Assembly: GCF_001719045.1 (NCBI RefSeq)
Contig: NZ_CP015423.1
Coordinates: 3,443,501-3,507,500, forward strand
DNA length: 64,000 nucleotides
Direction of reading: 5' to 3'
DNA from: Paenibacillus polymyxa
Lineage (GTDB): Bacteria; Bacillota; Bacilli; Paenibacillales; Paenibacillaceae
In this document: one piece after another, positions 44,724 through 54,126 of the stretch
Layout: every line of letters starts with the position of its first letter
Numbering within the stretch: the first letter of the stretch is position 1
Notes under the pieces: generated by a model
Seen by the model: only the letters and a program-made list of their open reading frames with translations
What the model was told of the DNA's origin: nothing
Database searches by the model: none
Position numbers and translations under genes: made by a program

Positions 44724-46003
44724 TTAGGATGACACATTCATCGTGGTTGTAGAGATTTTTCGATAAAGCAACAGATAAATCCCCAGCTCGACAGGCGAGG
44801 AAACAGCCATCACAATTCCCGCCATTTTGCCGTCCAGTCCTGGAAAAAAGCAGATACACAGAATAAGCGCGAGAATCGCAAAGCTCACAGAAAACAGCCT
44901 ACCGATAAAGATAGGTTTAGTATTACCGATTAATATCGACCGTCCTATAAAATATTCCACCCAAGGATAAAATGCAACATAGACAGCCAGTATGCGAAGC
45001 AGTCCTCTGGTTTCTAGCAACAGTTCTCCTTCCAATCCCAATACACTCCGTAACACAGGATCACCAGCAAATCCGAAGGAGAGTAACAGGAGTAGCATTG
45101 GCGACAGGATAGACAAAAAGCCTAAAAATATCAGCACTTCCCTGTGCTTGGTCGTATAAAATTGAATCACAATTTGATGCAAAGAGCTGCAAAACCAGAC
45201 AAATAGATTTAGGATTTGCAGTGCTACAGAAAAGGATGCCACGGCCAACAGTGGATCAGTTGTATTGTTCAGCGCAGCTTGGATGGAAGGATTCAGGATA
45301 ACCAGCACCAGGCCGAATATAGCAAAGGAAGGTAAAAAGGTAGGAGATGCTTCGCGTGATGGATGGTTTGCTCCCCGTTGTCAGGAGGCAGCTTTCTTTT
45401 GAGAACCCGGCCTTCTAAAAAAGTAACGACCAGCTCTATGAGAATACCTGCAATAAAAATGGCGGCACCGACTCGTCCGTCATTCGTCCAGCCGGCACGG
45501 ATCAAAAACCAGGAAGCAATTAGCATCACGATAATACGTATGGACGAGCTGAATGTCATCCATGCCGTTCGGTGCTTGTTAATAATAAGTCCCTGATATA
45601 TGTTACGGACAGCTACCAATATGTATAGTAAAGTAAGAACCTGAAATACGTTCTTGGTGGGTTCGATCAATACTGGGGACACACCAAATACATATTGAAA
45701 GACCAGATTGCCTACAGGCGTCAACCCGATGCACCAGCCGATGATCAATACAGCCACAGCCACGAACGTACATAAAATACCGATAGAATGAACGGACTTG
45801 CGATCATAACCAAATTTCGTGGTCATCTGCCGTACAGCGGTTAACGGAGTTTCCAACAGCAGGCACAGGCTGACGGCGACCGCATAGCTGCTTAATGTAA
45901 ACGAAGGATGTTTCGAAAAACGGATTATCCTATCCAACTTCACTAAACAATGAATATCCTTATTATAGATCAAGATTTGGATCGTCGATATAATAGAGTG
46001 CAT
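44724..46003 (-). pseudogene. MATE-like membrane transporter, truncated and frameshifted
   Basis: Two adjoining minus-strand frames together give most of a multi-drug extrusion (MatE)-like membrane protein. The first covers 45293-46003 (SSYAVAVSLCLLLETPLTAV through KHLLPFYLP) and then runs into a stop; the second continues from about 45320 (SFAIFGLVLVILNPSIQ) to 44724. The junction lies at a run of five T residues on the coding strand, where one extra T would restore the frame as LLPFLPSFAIFG. The first membrane helices are also missing: the 5' end runs into the divergent acetyltransferase gene. The gene is probably dead. Confidence 0.7.
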
Positions 46004-46031
46004 AATATTGGAAACCAGGAGTGGAACTTAC

Positions 46032-46544
46032 ATGAACATCAGGGAAGCAACGATATCAGATGCCGAGGGCATCGCCAAGGTGCACGTAGATTGCTGGAAG
46101 ACGACGTACAAAGATATAATGCCTGCCCAGGTTCTGGAACAGCTTTCCTATGAGCAAAGAACAGAACTGTGGAATGCGAATCTATCCAGTGAAGACGGTC
46201 ATCGGGTATATGTTGCTGAAAATGAGAAGGGGGAAATCATCGGATTTGTGAGTGGGGGTCCAGAAAAGTCAGGTGAATACCCCCCGTATGGGGGAGAAAT
46301 AACGGCTATTTATGTTTTGAGTGAATACCATAGTTTAGGCTTGGGGAAGAGACTATTTTTACGTCTGCTTCAACATTTTAATAGTATGGATATTCACTCT
46401 GTAATCGTATGGGTGCTAGCAGATAATCTAGCATGTACTTTTTATGAAAGGATGGGGGCCAAACTTATAGTAGAACAACATATTATAAATATGGGTGGCA
46501 AAAATCTGAACATGGTGGCTTACGGTTGGATACTATTCGGATAG
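46032..46544 (+). CDS. GNAT family N-acetyltransferase
   Basis: Acetyltransferase of about 170 residues using acetyl-CoA. It opens MNIREATISDAEGIAKVHVD, the regular GNAT start, and has the acetyl-CoA loop in YHSLGLGKRLFLRLL followed by a NLACTFYERMGA strand-helix. The ATG at 46032 has AGGAG about 11 bases upstream; the longer frame start lacks a site. The substrate is unknown. Its 3' end overlaps the convergent DUF438 gene by about 12 bases. Confidence 0.88.
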   Translation: MNIREATISDAEGIAKVHVDCWKTTYKDIMPAQVLEQLSYEQRTELWNANLSSEDGHRVYVAENEKGEIIGFVSGGPEKSGEYPPYGGEITAIYVLSEYHSLGLGKRLFLRLLQHFNSMDIHSVIVWVLADNLACTFYERMGAKLIVEQHIINMGGKNLNMVAYGWILFG

Positions 46545-47792
46545 AATACGCTTTTGTCCTTCCAAAGCACGAATTGGTGCGATATTTTGCGTAAATTCCA
46601 ACGTTCCCAGATAGCGGCCCTCTGCATCACGGATGGCAAAATAACGGATGTAGACAAATTTGTCCTTGATTGGAATCCAAAAATCTTCAACATCCTTGCG
46701 ACCTGCCTTAAAATCTTCCAGCAGCTTCTCAACGACATGCACGCTTTGGGGTGGGTGGCAATTCTGTACGGTACGACCAATGACGGCTTTCGTGCGCGCG
46801 AAGATTCGTTCCTTACCATGGGAAAAATAGCGAACAACATCATTTTCATCAATAAAAGTCAGGTCAACGGGTAGATGATTCAACAGTAGTTCCAATTGTT
46901 GTACAGATATAATCCCCGTCTCGAATCGCACGAAGCCCTGCGGTGTTCCAGATGTGCCTTCCGTTTGCTCAAGGGCTTCTGCCGGTTCCTCTGCCCGTTC
47001 AGGTATCCATTCACGTTCGGGAGCGGTCAGGCAGAACCCGATTTCTTCGCTTTCCCGCGCTATTTTCAGCCACTCATCCTCTGTCAGCTTACTGAGTGCC
47101 ATCGGCAGCAAAATATTCTCTTCCTTGAATATCATTTCATTCACTTCGCTCATGATATGGGCAAGTGCCTTCCCAATCTGTTCACGATCTCCGTTATATT
47201 CGGTGAGCAGACTCTTTGCCTCCTTAATAGCGGCACGAATGCTGTCGTCCACACCCCACATAACTTTGGTTGGGCCAAAAATTCCATAGCGTTCTAGATA
47301 AGGAAAGACCAGATTTTCTTTGCGGCTATAGTGCTTGTCGAGATCGAGCAGCAGACTTAAATCTTCCAGTAACTTGTAGATGATTTTGGGGCTGTCGTCC
47401 TTTTGAAATTGGTCCGCGTGCAATGACAACTTGAAGTTGACCAATCGTTCGATCTCCCGATTTTCCAGCTTGAAGGTATGAACGGGATGTCCCGGTTGTT
47501 CCTCTGGTCCTGAAGGACGGTGAATATCCTCAATGGAACCCTTGAATATCGATGTATGCACGGAACAAAGACGCTGCACTTCCGATACGGGAATCCCCTC
47601 CTCGGTCATCAATGCATGCTCCATAGCTGAAATTTCCGCTACGCTTACTCCGCCAACAGCCTCTGCGAAACGTGCTTTGACTTCCTCCACGCTTTTCCCG
47701 GCATGTAATTCTTTTATAATTTCCTTTAGCGTTTGTTGGCGTTCCGTTAATTCCTGTGCTGTATGTTCACGGTTGTTAATTAGCTCGCTCAT
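46533..47792 (-). CDS. DUF438 protein with hemerythrin and PAS domains
   Basis: Cytoplasmic protein of 419 residues. Order: DUF438 domain (about 1-75), a hemerythrin-like helical bundle with repeated His and Glu (HPVHTFKLENREIERL, LDKHYSRKENLVFPYLERYG, EENILLPMA) that can hold a di-iron centre, and a C-terminal PAS-type domain (LPVDLTFIDENDVVRYFS, YIRYFAIRDAEGRYLGTLEF). Such proteins are tied to anaerobic or nitric-oxide stress. It is directly followed upstream by a DUF1858 gene on the same strand, 14 bases apart, and an Fnr-like site lies before that gene. Confidence 0.9.
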   Translation of the reverse strand: MSELINNREHTAQELTERQQTLKEIIKELHAGKSVEEVKARFAEAVGGVSVAEISAMEHALMTEEGIPVSEVQRLCSVHTSIFKGSIEDIHRPSGPEEQPGHPVHTFKLENREIERLVNFKLSLHADQFQKDDSPKIIYKLLEDLSLLLDLDKHYSRKENLVFPYLERYGIFGPTKVMWGVDDSIRAAIKEAKSLLTEYNGDREQIGKALAHIMSEVNEMIFKEENILLPMALSKLTEDEWLKIARESEEIGFCLTAPEREWIPERAEEPAEALEQTEGTSGTPQGFVRFETGIISVQQLELLLNHLPVDLTFIDENDVVRYFSHGKERIFARTKAVIGRTVQNCHPPQSVHVVEKLLEDFKAGRKDVEDFWIPIKDKFVYIRYFAIRDAEGRYLGTLEFTQNIAPIRALEGQKRILSE

Positions 47793-47806
47793 GATTGTTA
47801 GCTCCT

Positions 47807-48034
47807 TTATTTTTGAATGGTAAAACCATGTTGCAAAAACGTGCTTTCCACGGTTTCCATAGCTACTTTTTTCATTGCAATACCTTTGGACAGTGTCATA
47901 AAACGACCTGCGGTCTGTAACATGCCAGGCTTGGCGATATCGTGAAAACCCAGCTCTACCATAATGTCCTTCACTTCGGGGTAACGGTTAACAAGGTTAA
48001 ATATCGGCTCATCCCAGTGCAGTATCTTATCCAT
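47807..48034 (-). CDS. DUF1858 domain protein
   Basis: Small protein of 75 residues, MDKILHWDEPIFNLVNRYPE at the start and the DUF1858 core ELGFHDIAKPGMLQTAGRFMTL. The family commonly accompanies DUF438/hemerythrin proteins, probably as a partner in iron or redox chemistry. The ATG at 48034 follows AAGGGGATG by about 9 bases. It heads the two-gene transcript whose promoter region has an Fnr-like palindrome at 48099. Confidence 0.88.
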   Translation of the reverse strand: MDKILHWDEPIFNLVNRYPEVKDIMVELGFHDIAKPGMLQTAGRFMTLSKGIAMKKVAMETVESTFLQHGFTIQK

Positions 48035-48098
48035 TTGGTCATCCCCTTGATTGAGAACGTTTATCATTTACAGAGTAGCATAGGTTCTGACGAGCTTT

Positions 48099-48114
48099 TG
48101 TGATTGTACGCACA
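48099..48114. promoter_or_regulatory. Fnr/Crp-like binding site
   Basis: TGTGA-TTGTAC-GCACA, one mismatch from the symmetric TGTGA-N6-TCACA. It lies about 65 bases before the DUF1858 start and about 16 bases before the -35 of the divergent ABC operon. Its association with the DUF1858/DUF438 genes suggests anaerobic control. Confidence 0.6.
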
Positions 48115-48129
48115 ATTTACATTCAGGTG

Positions 48130-48215
48130 TTGACAGTTGTAATTCATGGTTTATATACTGTGTATAAAGATATATACAGTAATAACACTGATTACTGTAA
48201 TAATAACTTCGTATG
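48130..48215 (+). promoter_or_regulatory. Promoter and operator region of the GntR/ABC operon
   Basis: TTGACA (48130-48135) and TATACT (48154-48159) with an 18-base spacer form a strong SigA promoter. Overlapping palindromes follow: TATACTGTGTATA (48154-48166), an inverted pair TACTGT / ACAGTA (to 48182) and ATTACTGTAAT (48191-48201). They are plausible sites for the GntR (YtrA-like) repressor encoded in the operon. Confidence 0.7.
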
Positions 48216-48269
48216 AAGAGAGAACGAGGTCGTCATTACAGGCAGTGCAGAAGGGATCAGGATAAGAAA

Positions 48270-48989
48270 ATGACAATCATCAAGCAGGCATGGAAGATTA
48301 ACCGGCACGATTTTCGTAACAATCCATATGTCATGCTGTGGACATTGCTGTTTATTGCGTATTTGGGATTTACTATGAGTTTTGCTGTAAGTGTGCAATG
48401 GGGTGAACTTGGAAACTTGAGTCCAGTAGCCGATTTTATCATGCTGGTGTTGATTCCGTTTCTCGGATTCATTTATAACCGCCGTGCATTTAAATATCTT
48501 CAGGAAGATTCCTATACGCATATGCTAGCCTTTTTCCGCACCTTGCCTATACCGATGAATGCGGTGATTATGAGTCGAATTCAACAGGCGCTTTTGGCGT
48601 TTGTTGTGAACAGTGTAATATTTTTCACTCTATTGTTTACGTTGTCAGCTACGTTTCGGGTATATGCCAGTACAGGTTTCTTTGTATCGTTTGCACTTAC
48701 CTGGATAGGCTACGGCATGCTGATTCAAGCCATTTATATTCATTTGGAATTTCTTAAAAGAGGAAAATCCTACTTTTGGCTATCCATTGTCATCATGCTC
48801 ATTTGTGGGATAGTTACGATTATAGTTCGAGTATGTGGGGCCAATCTGGTATCGTTAACGGCATTTTATAGCAAGGAATGGAAGCTGTTGTCTCCGGTGA
48901 TGTGGGGAGCGTTGCTGGCAGGAGTTCTGGGTATGTGGGTGTCCTATAAGGTGACACAGCGTAGGCTTATGAAACGGGACTTAACTTAG
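48270..48989 (+). CDS. ABC transporter membrane protein
   Basis: Membrane protein of about 239 residues with six hydrophobic segments, probably the permease of the first ABC unit. It begins MTIIKQAWKINRHDFRNNPY and has segments such as ADFIMLVLIPFLGFIY and AFVVNSVIFFTLLFTL. No family is certain; YtrC/YtrD-type or ABC-2-like permeases fit. ATG 48270 has GGATAAGAAA before it; the longer frame has no site. It is the first gene after the regulated promoter and precedes the GntR gene by about 40 bases. Confidence 0.75.
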   Translation: MTIIKQAWKINRHDFRNNPYVMLWTLLFIAYLGFTMSFAVSVQWGELGNLSPVADFIMLVLIPFLGFIYNRRAFKYLQEDSYTHMLAFFRTLPIPMNAVIMSRIQQALLAFVVNSVIFFTLLFTLSATFRVYASTGFFVSFALTWIGYGMLIQAIYIHLEFLKRGKSYFWLSIVIMLICGIVTIIVRVCGANLVSLTAFYSKEWKLLSPVMWGALLAGVLGMWVSYKVTQRRLMKRDLT

Positions 48990-49030
48990 GGGTATGTGTA
49001 CAAAGATAGATAAAAAGGGGGGAGAAGCAG

Positions 49031-49432
49031 GTGAATATACCAGTGCAAATTGATGAGAATAGCGCGGAACCGCTGTATGCACAAATTGAAAAGCAACTTC
49101 GTTCACTCATCGTAACCGGACAGATTGCAGCGGGAACGCTGCTTCCCTCCATTCGGGAGTTTGCAGGGACGCTCCGCTGCAGCGTCATCACCGTCCGGCG
49201 GGTCTATCAGGATTTGGAGAACGAGGGCTTGCTTCGTACCCGGCAGGGGACGGGCACCTTCGTAGCTCTGGTCGAGGACGATAAGCGCTCAGGTTACCGC
49301 CTTAAAGCAGTGACCGAGGCGTTGGAAACCGCGATTGACACAGGCATTGCTGTGCAGATGACAGAACAGGAATTGTTAGTGCTTTTCGCAGAAATGGTGA
49401 AGAGAAGGTATGAAGTCCAAGTGAAGGAGTGA
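49031..49432 (+). CDS. GntR family regulator, YtrA subfamily
   Basis: Repressor of 133 residues. The winged helix is standard GntR (LYAQIEKQLRSLIVTGQIAAG, then LPSIREFAGTLRCSVITVRR and a QGTGTFVA wing). It has only a short C-terminal tail, the YtrA hallmark, so ligand sensing is limited. YtrA in Bacillus controls an adjacent ABC operon in response to cell-wall antibiotics; a similar role is likely here. The GTG start at 49031 has GGGGGAGAAG before it. Its 3' end overlaps or touches the ATPase gene. Confidence 0.9.
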   Translation: MNIPVQIDENSAEPLYAQIEKQLRSLIVTGQIAAGTLLPSIREFAGTLRCSVITVRRVYQDLENEGLLRTRQGTGTFVALVEDDKRSGYRLKAVTEALETAIDTGIAVQMTEQELLVLFAEMVKRRYEVQVKE

Positions 49433-49437
49433 CGCCC

Positions 49438-50409
49438 GTGAAGAACGAAGTAAATCATCCTGTGGAAGTTCCTATGGGGATACAGATAAAAACACCCATT
49501 ATTGAGATGAGCCAAGTCTATAAAACCCGAGGTAACCGGGAAATTGGACCGATTAATCTAACCATTGAACCGGGATATGTAGTCGCTTTGGCTGGACATA
49601 ACGGATCGGGCAAAAGTACATTGATTCATCTGCTGACTCAGCTTATCCACCCGGATTCCGGTGAAATCCGTTGGTTCGGTCAAGCGTATCCAGACGGCAT
49701 GCCGGCAGATACACGACAATGGGTTGGGTATATGTCAGAGCAGCCAAGCCGGGAGGAAGATCGAATCACGGCAGAAGAAGCAGCGGCTTTTCGAGCCTTG
49801 TGGTATCCCGGCTGGGATGAAACACGTTTTCAGCGTCTGATGGAACGATTTCAGGTCCCTCAGCATACGAAATTATCGCGCATGTCCAAGGGAGAGCGTC
49901 GTAAGTTTGAACTGGCTGCAGCCTTGGCACCTCACCCTCGTTTGTTGCTGCTGGATGAGCCTTCGTCGGGTTTAGACCCTTTTGCCTGGAAAATCATGCT
50001 GGAGGAACTGCGGGATTGTATGGAGAACGGCAAAACGACGGTCATTATTGCTACTCATATTATAGACGAGATCAAGCGTTTGGCGGATTATATTGTCCTG
50101 ATGCATGATGGCAAGCTGCTCGGCAAGCTGGAAAAAGACCATTTGCTCGAAAATAGCAAAGAAATGTGGTTTGAAGGCACGCCAGAGGAGGCATCGGAGC
50201 TTCCGGGAGTGGTAGAGACGGAGAGCGAAGGCGGATTGCAGCGAATTGTAACGTTGGCAGCCGGAGAGACCAGCGCCATATTGGAACAAGCGGGCATTCG
50301 CCCTATCCGTGTGCGGCGTTTGGAGCTGGATGATATTTTAATACATTGGTCTGCTGGACAATTATCAGAAGATGCGGAGATATACACGCAGAAAAAAGGA
50401 GCGGAGTAA
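49438..50409 (+). CDS. ABC transporter ATPase, YtrB type
   Basis: ATP-binding subunit of about 323 residues. Walker A is GHNGSGKST, the signature reads SRMSKGERRKFE (unusual, MSKGER rather than LSGGQ), Walker B is LLLLDEPSSGLDP, and the switch His is in IIATHIIDE. The signature and the long C-terminal part match YtrB-like ATPases. The GTG at 49438 has AAGGAG 8 bases upstream; the GTG at 49429 overlaps that site. It acts with the permease encoded before the GntR gene. Confidence 0.9.
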   Translation: MKNEVNHPVEVPMGIQIKTPIIEMSQVYKTRGNREIGPINLTIEPGYVVALAGHNGSGKSTLIHLLTQLIHPDSGEIRWFGQAYPDGMPADTRQWVGYMSEQPSREEDRITAEEAAAFRALWYPGWDETRFQRLMERFQVPQHTKLSRMSKGERRKFELAAALAPHPRLLLLDEPSSGLDPFAWKIMLEELRDCMENGKTTVIIATHIIDEIKRLADYIVLMHDGKLLGKLEKDHLLENSKEMWFEGTPEEASELPGVVETESEGGLQRIVTLAAGETSAILEQAGIRPIRVRRLELDDILIHWSAGQLSEDAEIYTQKKGAE

Positions 50410-50411
50410 TC

Positions 50412-51314
50412 ATGAGCATGCTGCAATTGAAAGAGGTCGTGAAGCAATATGGGAACCACACGGCGGTGAACGGAATTTCGCTGAATGTGAACGGCGGGGA
50501 GATTTACGGACTACTGGGAGGCAATGGAGCAGGAAAAACGACAACGATGCGCATGGTGCTCGGTCTGATTTACCCTGATGGGGGAAGCATTCAATATGAG
50601 GGAAAGCCCTACAGCAAGGAGCTTCAGCGGACGATGGGCTATTTGCCTGAGGAGCGTGGACTATACCCCAAGGTGAAGGTGAGCGAGCAAATTAACTATT
50701 TGGGCAGGCTGCGCGGCATGTCGGCCAAGGAGGCGGACAAAAGTCTACGCTACTGGCTGGAACGCTTTGGAGTGCCGGAATACTACGACAAGCGGATTGA
50801 GGAGCTATCCAAGGGGAATCAGCAGAAAATGGGCTTTATTGCCGCTGTTGTGCATCGCCCAACGCTGCTTATCTTGGATGAGGCCTTCAGTGGGCTTGAT
50901 CCAGTGAACGTTGAATTGCTTAAGGATACGGTGAAAGAGCTGCGGGACGATGGGGCTGCGATTTTATTCTCGACCCACCGCATGGAGCATGTGGAGGAAC
51001 TGTGCCGCCATATTACGATCTTGCATCGCTCAAATACAGTTGTGCAGGGAAGTGTGCAGGAGATTAAGGGCCGTTACCCACGTGAAAAAGTTCGTCTCAT
51101 TACTACAGGTGAAGTGAATGGACTGGAGCAGCTGCCCGGCGTGCGCCGTGCAGAGCCTATGGATCGCGGCTGGATGCTGCATATTGAGCAGCCGGATGCG
51201 GCGAAGCTGATTTTACAAACGGCGTTGGAGCAAACGGATGTAGAGCATTTTGAGATCAAGGAACCTACGCTGAACGAGATTTTCATAAGAGAGGTGGGGG
51301 ATTCCCATGAATAG
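50412..51314 (+). CDS. ABC transporter ATPase, NatA type
   Basis: ATP-binding subunit of 300 residues. Walker A GGNGAGKTT, signature IEELSKGNQQKMGFI, Walker B LLILDEAFSGLDP (Glu followed by Ala instead of Pro), switch His in FSTHRMEH. This set matches NatA of the sodium/antibiotic exporter NatAB. The ATG at 50412 follows GGAGCGGAG; it begins 2 bases after the previous stop. The last codons overlap the permease gene by 8 bases. Confidence 0.9.
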   Translation: MSMLQLKEVVKQYGNHTAVNGISLNVNGGEIYGLLGGNGAGKTTTMRMVLGLIYPDGGSIQYEGKPYSKELQRTMGYLPEERGLYPKVKVSEQINYLGRLRGMSAKEADKSLRYWLERFGVPEYYDKRIEELSKGNQQKMGFIAAVVHRPTLLILDEAFSGLDPVNVELLKDTVKELRDDGAAILFSTHRMEHVEELCRHITILHRSNTVVQGSVQEIKGRYPREKVRLITTGEVNGLEQLPGVRRAEPMDRGWMLHIEQPDAAKLILQTALEQTDVEHFEIKEPTLNEIFIREVGDSHE

Positions 51315-52626
51315 ACTGGGTACGGTGATCGGTTTTACGTTTCGTCAGAAGGCGAGAACCAAATCTTTTATCATTACAACGCTGGTACTGGCCTTGCTCA
51401 TTACGATTGGTATGAATCTGCCGTATTTGATTTCTTTGTTTAAAGGAGATGGGGCAGGAGGTTCGGGCACAACGGCAGCCGAGCATCATCGCTTGGGACT
51501 GATTGCTGGGAGCCGGATAGAAGTGGCAAATCAGCTGGAGCAATTCACCAAGGAGCAATCCAACCCGGCAGCCATCTGGGTGCGTTATGACAGCGTACAA
51601 ACGCCGGCCATGCAGCAAGCCTTGAAAAACGGGGAGCTGCAAGGTTACGTGCAGTTCACGGAGCCTGCCGCCAAGGGAGACGCGTTTCCTAAAGTGGAGT
51701 ACGTCTCTGTAGAAAAAGAGCCATCTCCTGCTGTAATTACATTGTTGCAGACGGGACTTCAGGAAGCTAAAGTCAAAGCCATTATGGGCGGCAATGCATT
51801 GACCAGCGATCAAATTCGTGAAATTAGCACACCTGTATTGGTGGATAGCAGGGAAGTAGACGGTCCGTCTGAGGCAGGGGGAGCCGTGGGGACAGAGAAA
51901 AAAGAGACCTCTATGATTAACTATGGTTTGGTCTATGTACTGATGATTTTATTCTTCACCTCCTCCATGATGACGGGGAATATGATTGCTGCAGAGGTGA
52001 CATCGGAAAAAAGCTCACGTATCATGGAGATTCTCATCACAAGCGTCTCACCGTTGACCCAGATGTTCGGAAAAATTATCGGCATTTTCCTGGTCGGCCT
52101 GCTGCAAATTGCTGTCTTTGCAGCCGTTGTATGTGCCAACCTTATGCTGCCGCATAATAATGTCATCCTTAGCTCAGCCGGGCTGGATCTGTCGCAACTG
52201 AATATCGCGGTATTGGGCTATGGTCTGGTATTTTACATCCTCGGATACTTTCTGTACGCAGTATTGTTTGCTGCGGTGGGCTCTATCGTTAGCCGTACCG
52301 AGGAGTTGGGACAGGCGATCATGCCGATTACCGTGCTGTCACTGGCAGCCTTTTATATCGGTATCTTCAATATCGCCGCACCGGATACGATTTTCGTAAA
52401 GGTGGCCGGGTATATCCCATTTTTCTCGCCGACTGTCATGCTGTTGCGGATTGGTCTGGAGCGGGCGAGCCTGCTGGAAATTTGGCTGTCACTTGGTATA
52501 CTGGTCGTCTCCATTTTGTTGTTCGGTTGGCTGGCCGCCAAGATCTACCGTACGGGCGTCTTAATGTATGGCAAACGTCCTTCATTCAAAGAGTTAAGAA
52601 AAGCTATGAAGGCTTACAAGATTTAA
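51307..52626 (+). CDS. ABC transporter permease, NatB type
   Basis: Membrane subunit of 439 residues. An N-terminal helix (TTLVLALLITIGMNLPYL) is followed by a large extracellular domain (about 40-190), then six segments in the C-terminal half, with EKSSRIMEILITSVSPLTQM as the conserved NatB/YhaP motif. It partners the NatA-type ATPase upstream, with an 8-base overlap. The pair probably exports Na+ or hydrophobic peptides or antibiotics. A terminator follows after about 80 bases. Confidence 0.9.
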   Translation: MNRLGTVIGFTFRQKARTKSFIITTLVLALLITIGMNLPYLISLFKGDGAGGSGTTAAEHHRLGLIAGSRIEVANQLEQFTKEQSNPAAIWVRYDSVQTPAMQQALKNGELQGYVQFTEPAAKGDAFPKVEYVSVEKEPSPAVITLLQTGLQEAKVKAIMGGNALTSDQIREISTPVLVDSREVDGPSEAGGAVGTEKKETSMINYGLVYVLMILFFTSSMMTGNMIAAEVTSEKSSRIMEILITSVSPLTQMFGKIIGIFLVGLLQIAVFAAVVCANLMLPHNNVILSSAGLDLSQLNIAVLGYGLVFYILGYFLYAVLFAAVGSIVSRTEELGQAIMPITVLSLAAFYIGIFNIAAPDTIFVKVAGYIPFFSPTVMLLRIGLERASLLEIWLSLGILVVSILLFGWLAAKIYRTGVLMYGKRPSFKELRKAMKAYKI

Positions 52627-52705
52627 ATTTTTTAATTGCGGTGTGAGTGTGTGGAGTTATGAATAGTTATACATTGTTATACATTAAATAATATTTATTT
52701 TCTCC

Positions 52706-52742
52706 GAATGGGTGGGTTCGATTGTGAACCTACCCATTTTCC
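52706..52742 (+). terminator. Terminator after the ABC operon
   Basis: AATGGGTGGGTTC pairs with GAACCTACCCATT (one wobble) around a 6-base loop, followed by TTTT. Confidence 0.8.
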
Positions 52743-52938
52743 ATTGAACACAGTTATGGTTCTTTCTGTAAACAAAATCACTAATTTGTCCGATACATAC
52801 ATAAGGATGATTTACTGTTAAATATACCCTTGAAAATTATGATTTCACATATCATTAAAATTAGACTTCGGTTTAAGATAACCAACTACTTGATACGTGC
52901 AGCCTATGTAAATGTGACGACTAGAAAGGAGATAGAGC
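52743..52938. other. Leader of the VgrG/PAAR toxin locus
   Basis: AT-rich DNA between the ABC terminator and the first gene of the locus. It probably contains the promoter of the 52939 gene; no operator was recognised. Confidence 0.5.
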
Positions 52939-54087
52939 GTGAATCGTGAAGAGGTTTTTCGACATTTTAAAAATGAGATCTATGAACCCCTAAAACATCG
53001 AATGTTATTCGCATTGGAAGTCTATTTCCAAAATCATAAGCATGCCTTGGCTAAGGCATTTTGCAATTCACTGGAGCAGATATTTGAGAAAGTCAAGTTG
53101 ATGCAGCAAGAAGGTAATAAACAGGCCTTGGGATATATATCTTATTCCATGCTTCGTACCGAATTAGCAAACGGAAGGGCGACCTATTTAGTGGAGGCGA
53201 TGGATAAAAGATGGTTTATGGATCTCCATACTTGTCGAGATACCTATAATGCAGATTGGGCATTTCACTACTTGCACGAGTGGGAGACGGAATTAAGTAA
53301 GCACGCTAAGAAATACGGTGGAAGAATCGGATTAGATGATATTGAAAGGATGAAATTGCGCGCGGCAATACATATTCATCAATATATCATTGCTCTGGCG
53401 CGTTTTAGTATCACAGAAGCGTGGCTGGATGAAATCCAGTTTGCTCATGAAATTCAGTTAGAAGATGTGTTTGAGATGAGGGTCGGGGAATATTGGGACC
53501 AAAGTGAAGTCGTTTTTAAACGGGATGTGCGTGTCAAAGATTCCAATGTGATTAAAGACTGGCTAGAGGAAAAAAAGCCCTATGACTACATACATGAAGT
53601 TTTCCGCAAGATCGACGGGTCTCAAGGAAATTATGAGGGAATACGTCTACAATATACTGATTTGAGTGAAAGTTCCTTTATAAATAGTGATTTTACGGGG
53701 GGCAATTTGATTGGTTCCTGTTGGTATAAAGCATATTTACAAGAGGCTGATTTTAGCGATTGTTTGATTCAAGAAGCTCGTTTTGAAAAAGCCAACTTAA
53801 GAGAAGCTTCTTTTCGAGATGCAGTAGCTGTACCTGGAATATACCAGTCTGAACGATGGGAAAGACCTGGTTTTCAACCCGTAAGTTTTGCAGGAGCAGA
53901 TCTTACAGGAGCCACATTTCAGGGGGCTTACTTACAGGATGCAGATTTCACCGGGGCTATATTGCAGGGGGCCGACTTCATTGGTGCAGCTATAGAGGGT
54001 GCCTGTTTCGAAGGGGCGGTGCTGGATGGAACCCGATTTAGTTTAGGCGTGCATCCAATTGCCCGGGATCTAACTTCATTTGGATGA
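52939..54087 (+). CDS. Pentapeptide-repeat protein at the head of the VgrG/PAAR locus
   Basis: Protein of 382 residues. The N-terminal 230 residues are helical and charged, with no known motif. From about 235 on there are tandem five-residue repeats of the A(D/N)LxX type in three runs: DLSESSFINSDFTGGNL, then ADFSDCLIQEARFEKANL, and last ADLTGATFQGAYLQDADF. They should fold as a square beta-helix. Pentapeptide proteins can act as immunity or targeting factors; here it may guard against, or be loaded with, a toxin. GTG 52939 has AAAGGAG upstream. Cytoplasmic. Confidence 0.8.
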   Translation: MNREEVFRHFKNEIYEPLKHRMLFALEVYFQNHKHALAKAFCNSLEQIFEKVKLMQQEGNKQALGYISYSMLRTELANGRATYLVEAMDKRWFMDLHTCRDTYNADWAFHYLHEWETELSKHAKKYGGRIGLDDIERMKLRAAIHIHQYIIALARFSITEAWLDEIQFAHEIQLEDVFEMRVGEYWDQSEVVFKRDVRVKDSNVIKDWLEEKKPYDYIHEVFRKIDGSQGNYEGIRLQYTDLSESSFINSDFTGGNLIGSCWYKAYLQEADFSDCLIQEARFEKANLREASFRDAVAVPGIYQSERWERPGFQPVSFAGADLTGATFQGAYLQDADFTGAILQGADFIGAAIEGACFEGAVLDGTRFSLGVHPIARDLTSFG

Positions 54088-54126
54088 AACCATGTGGGAC
54101 AGACGCAATGTAAGGGACGTGGCATA

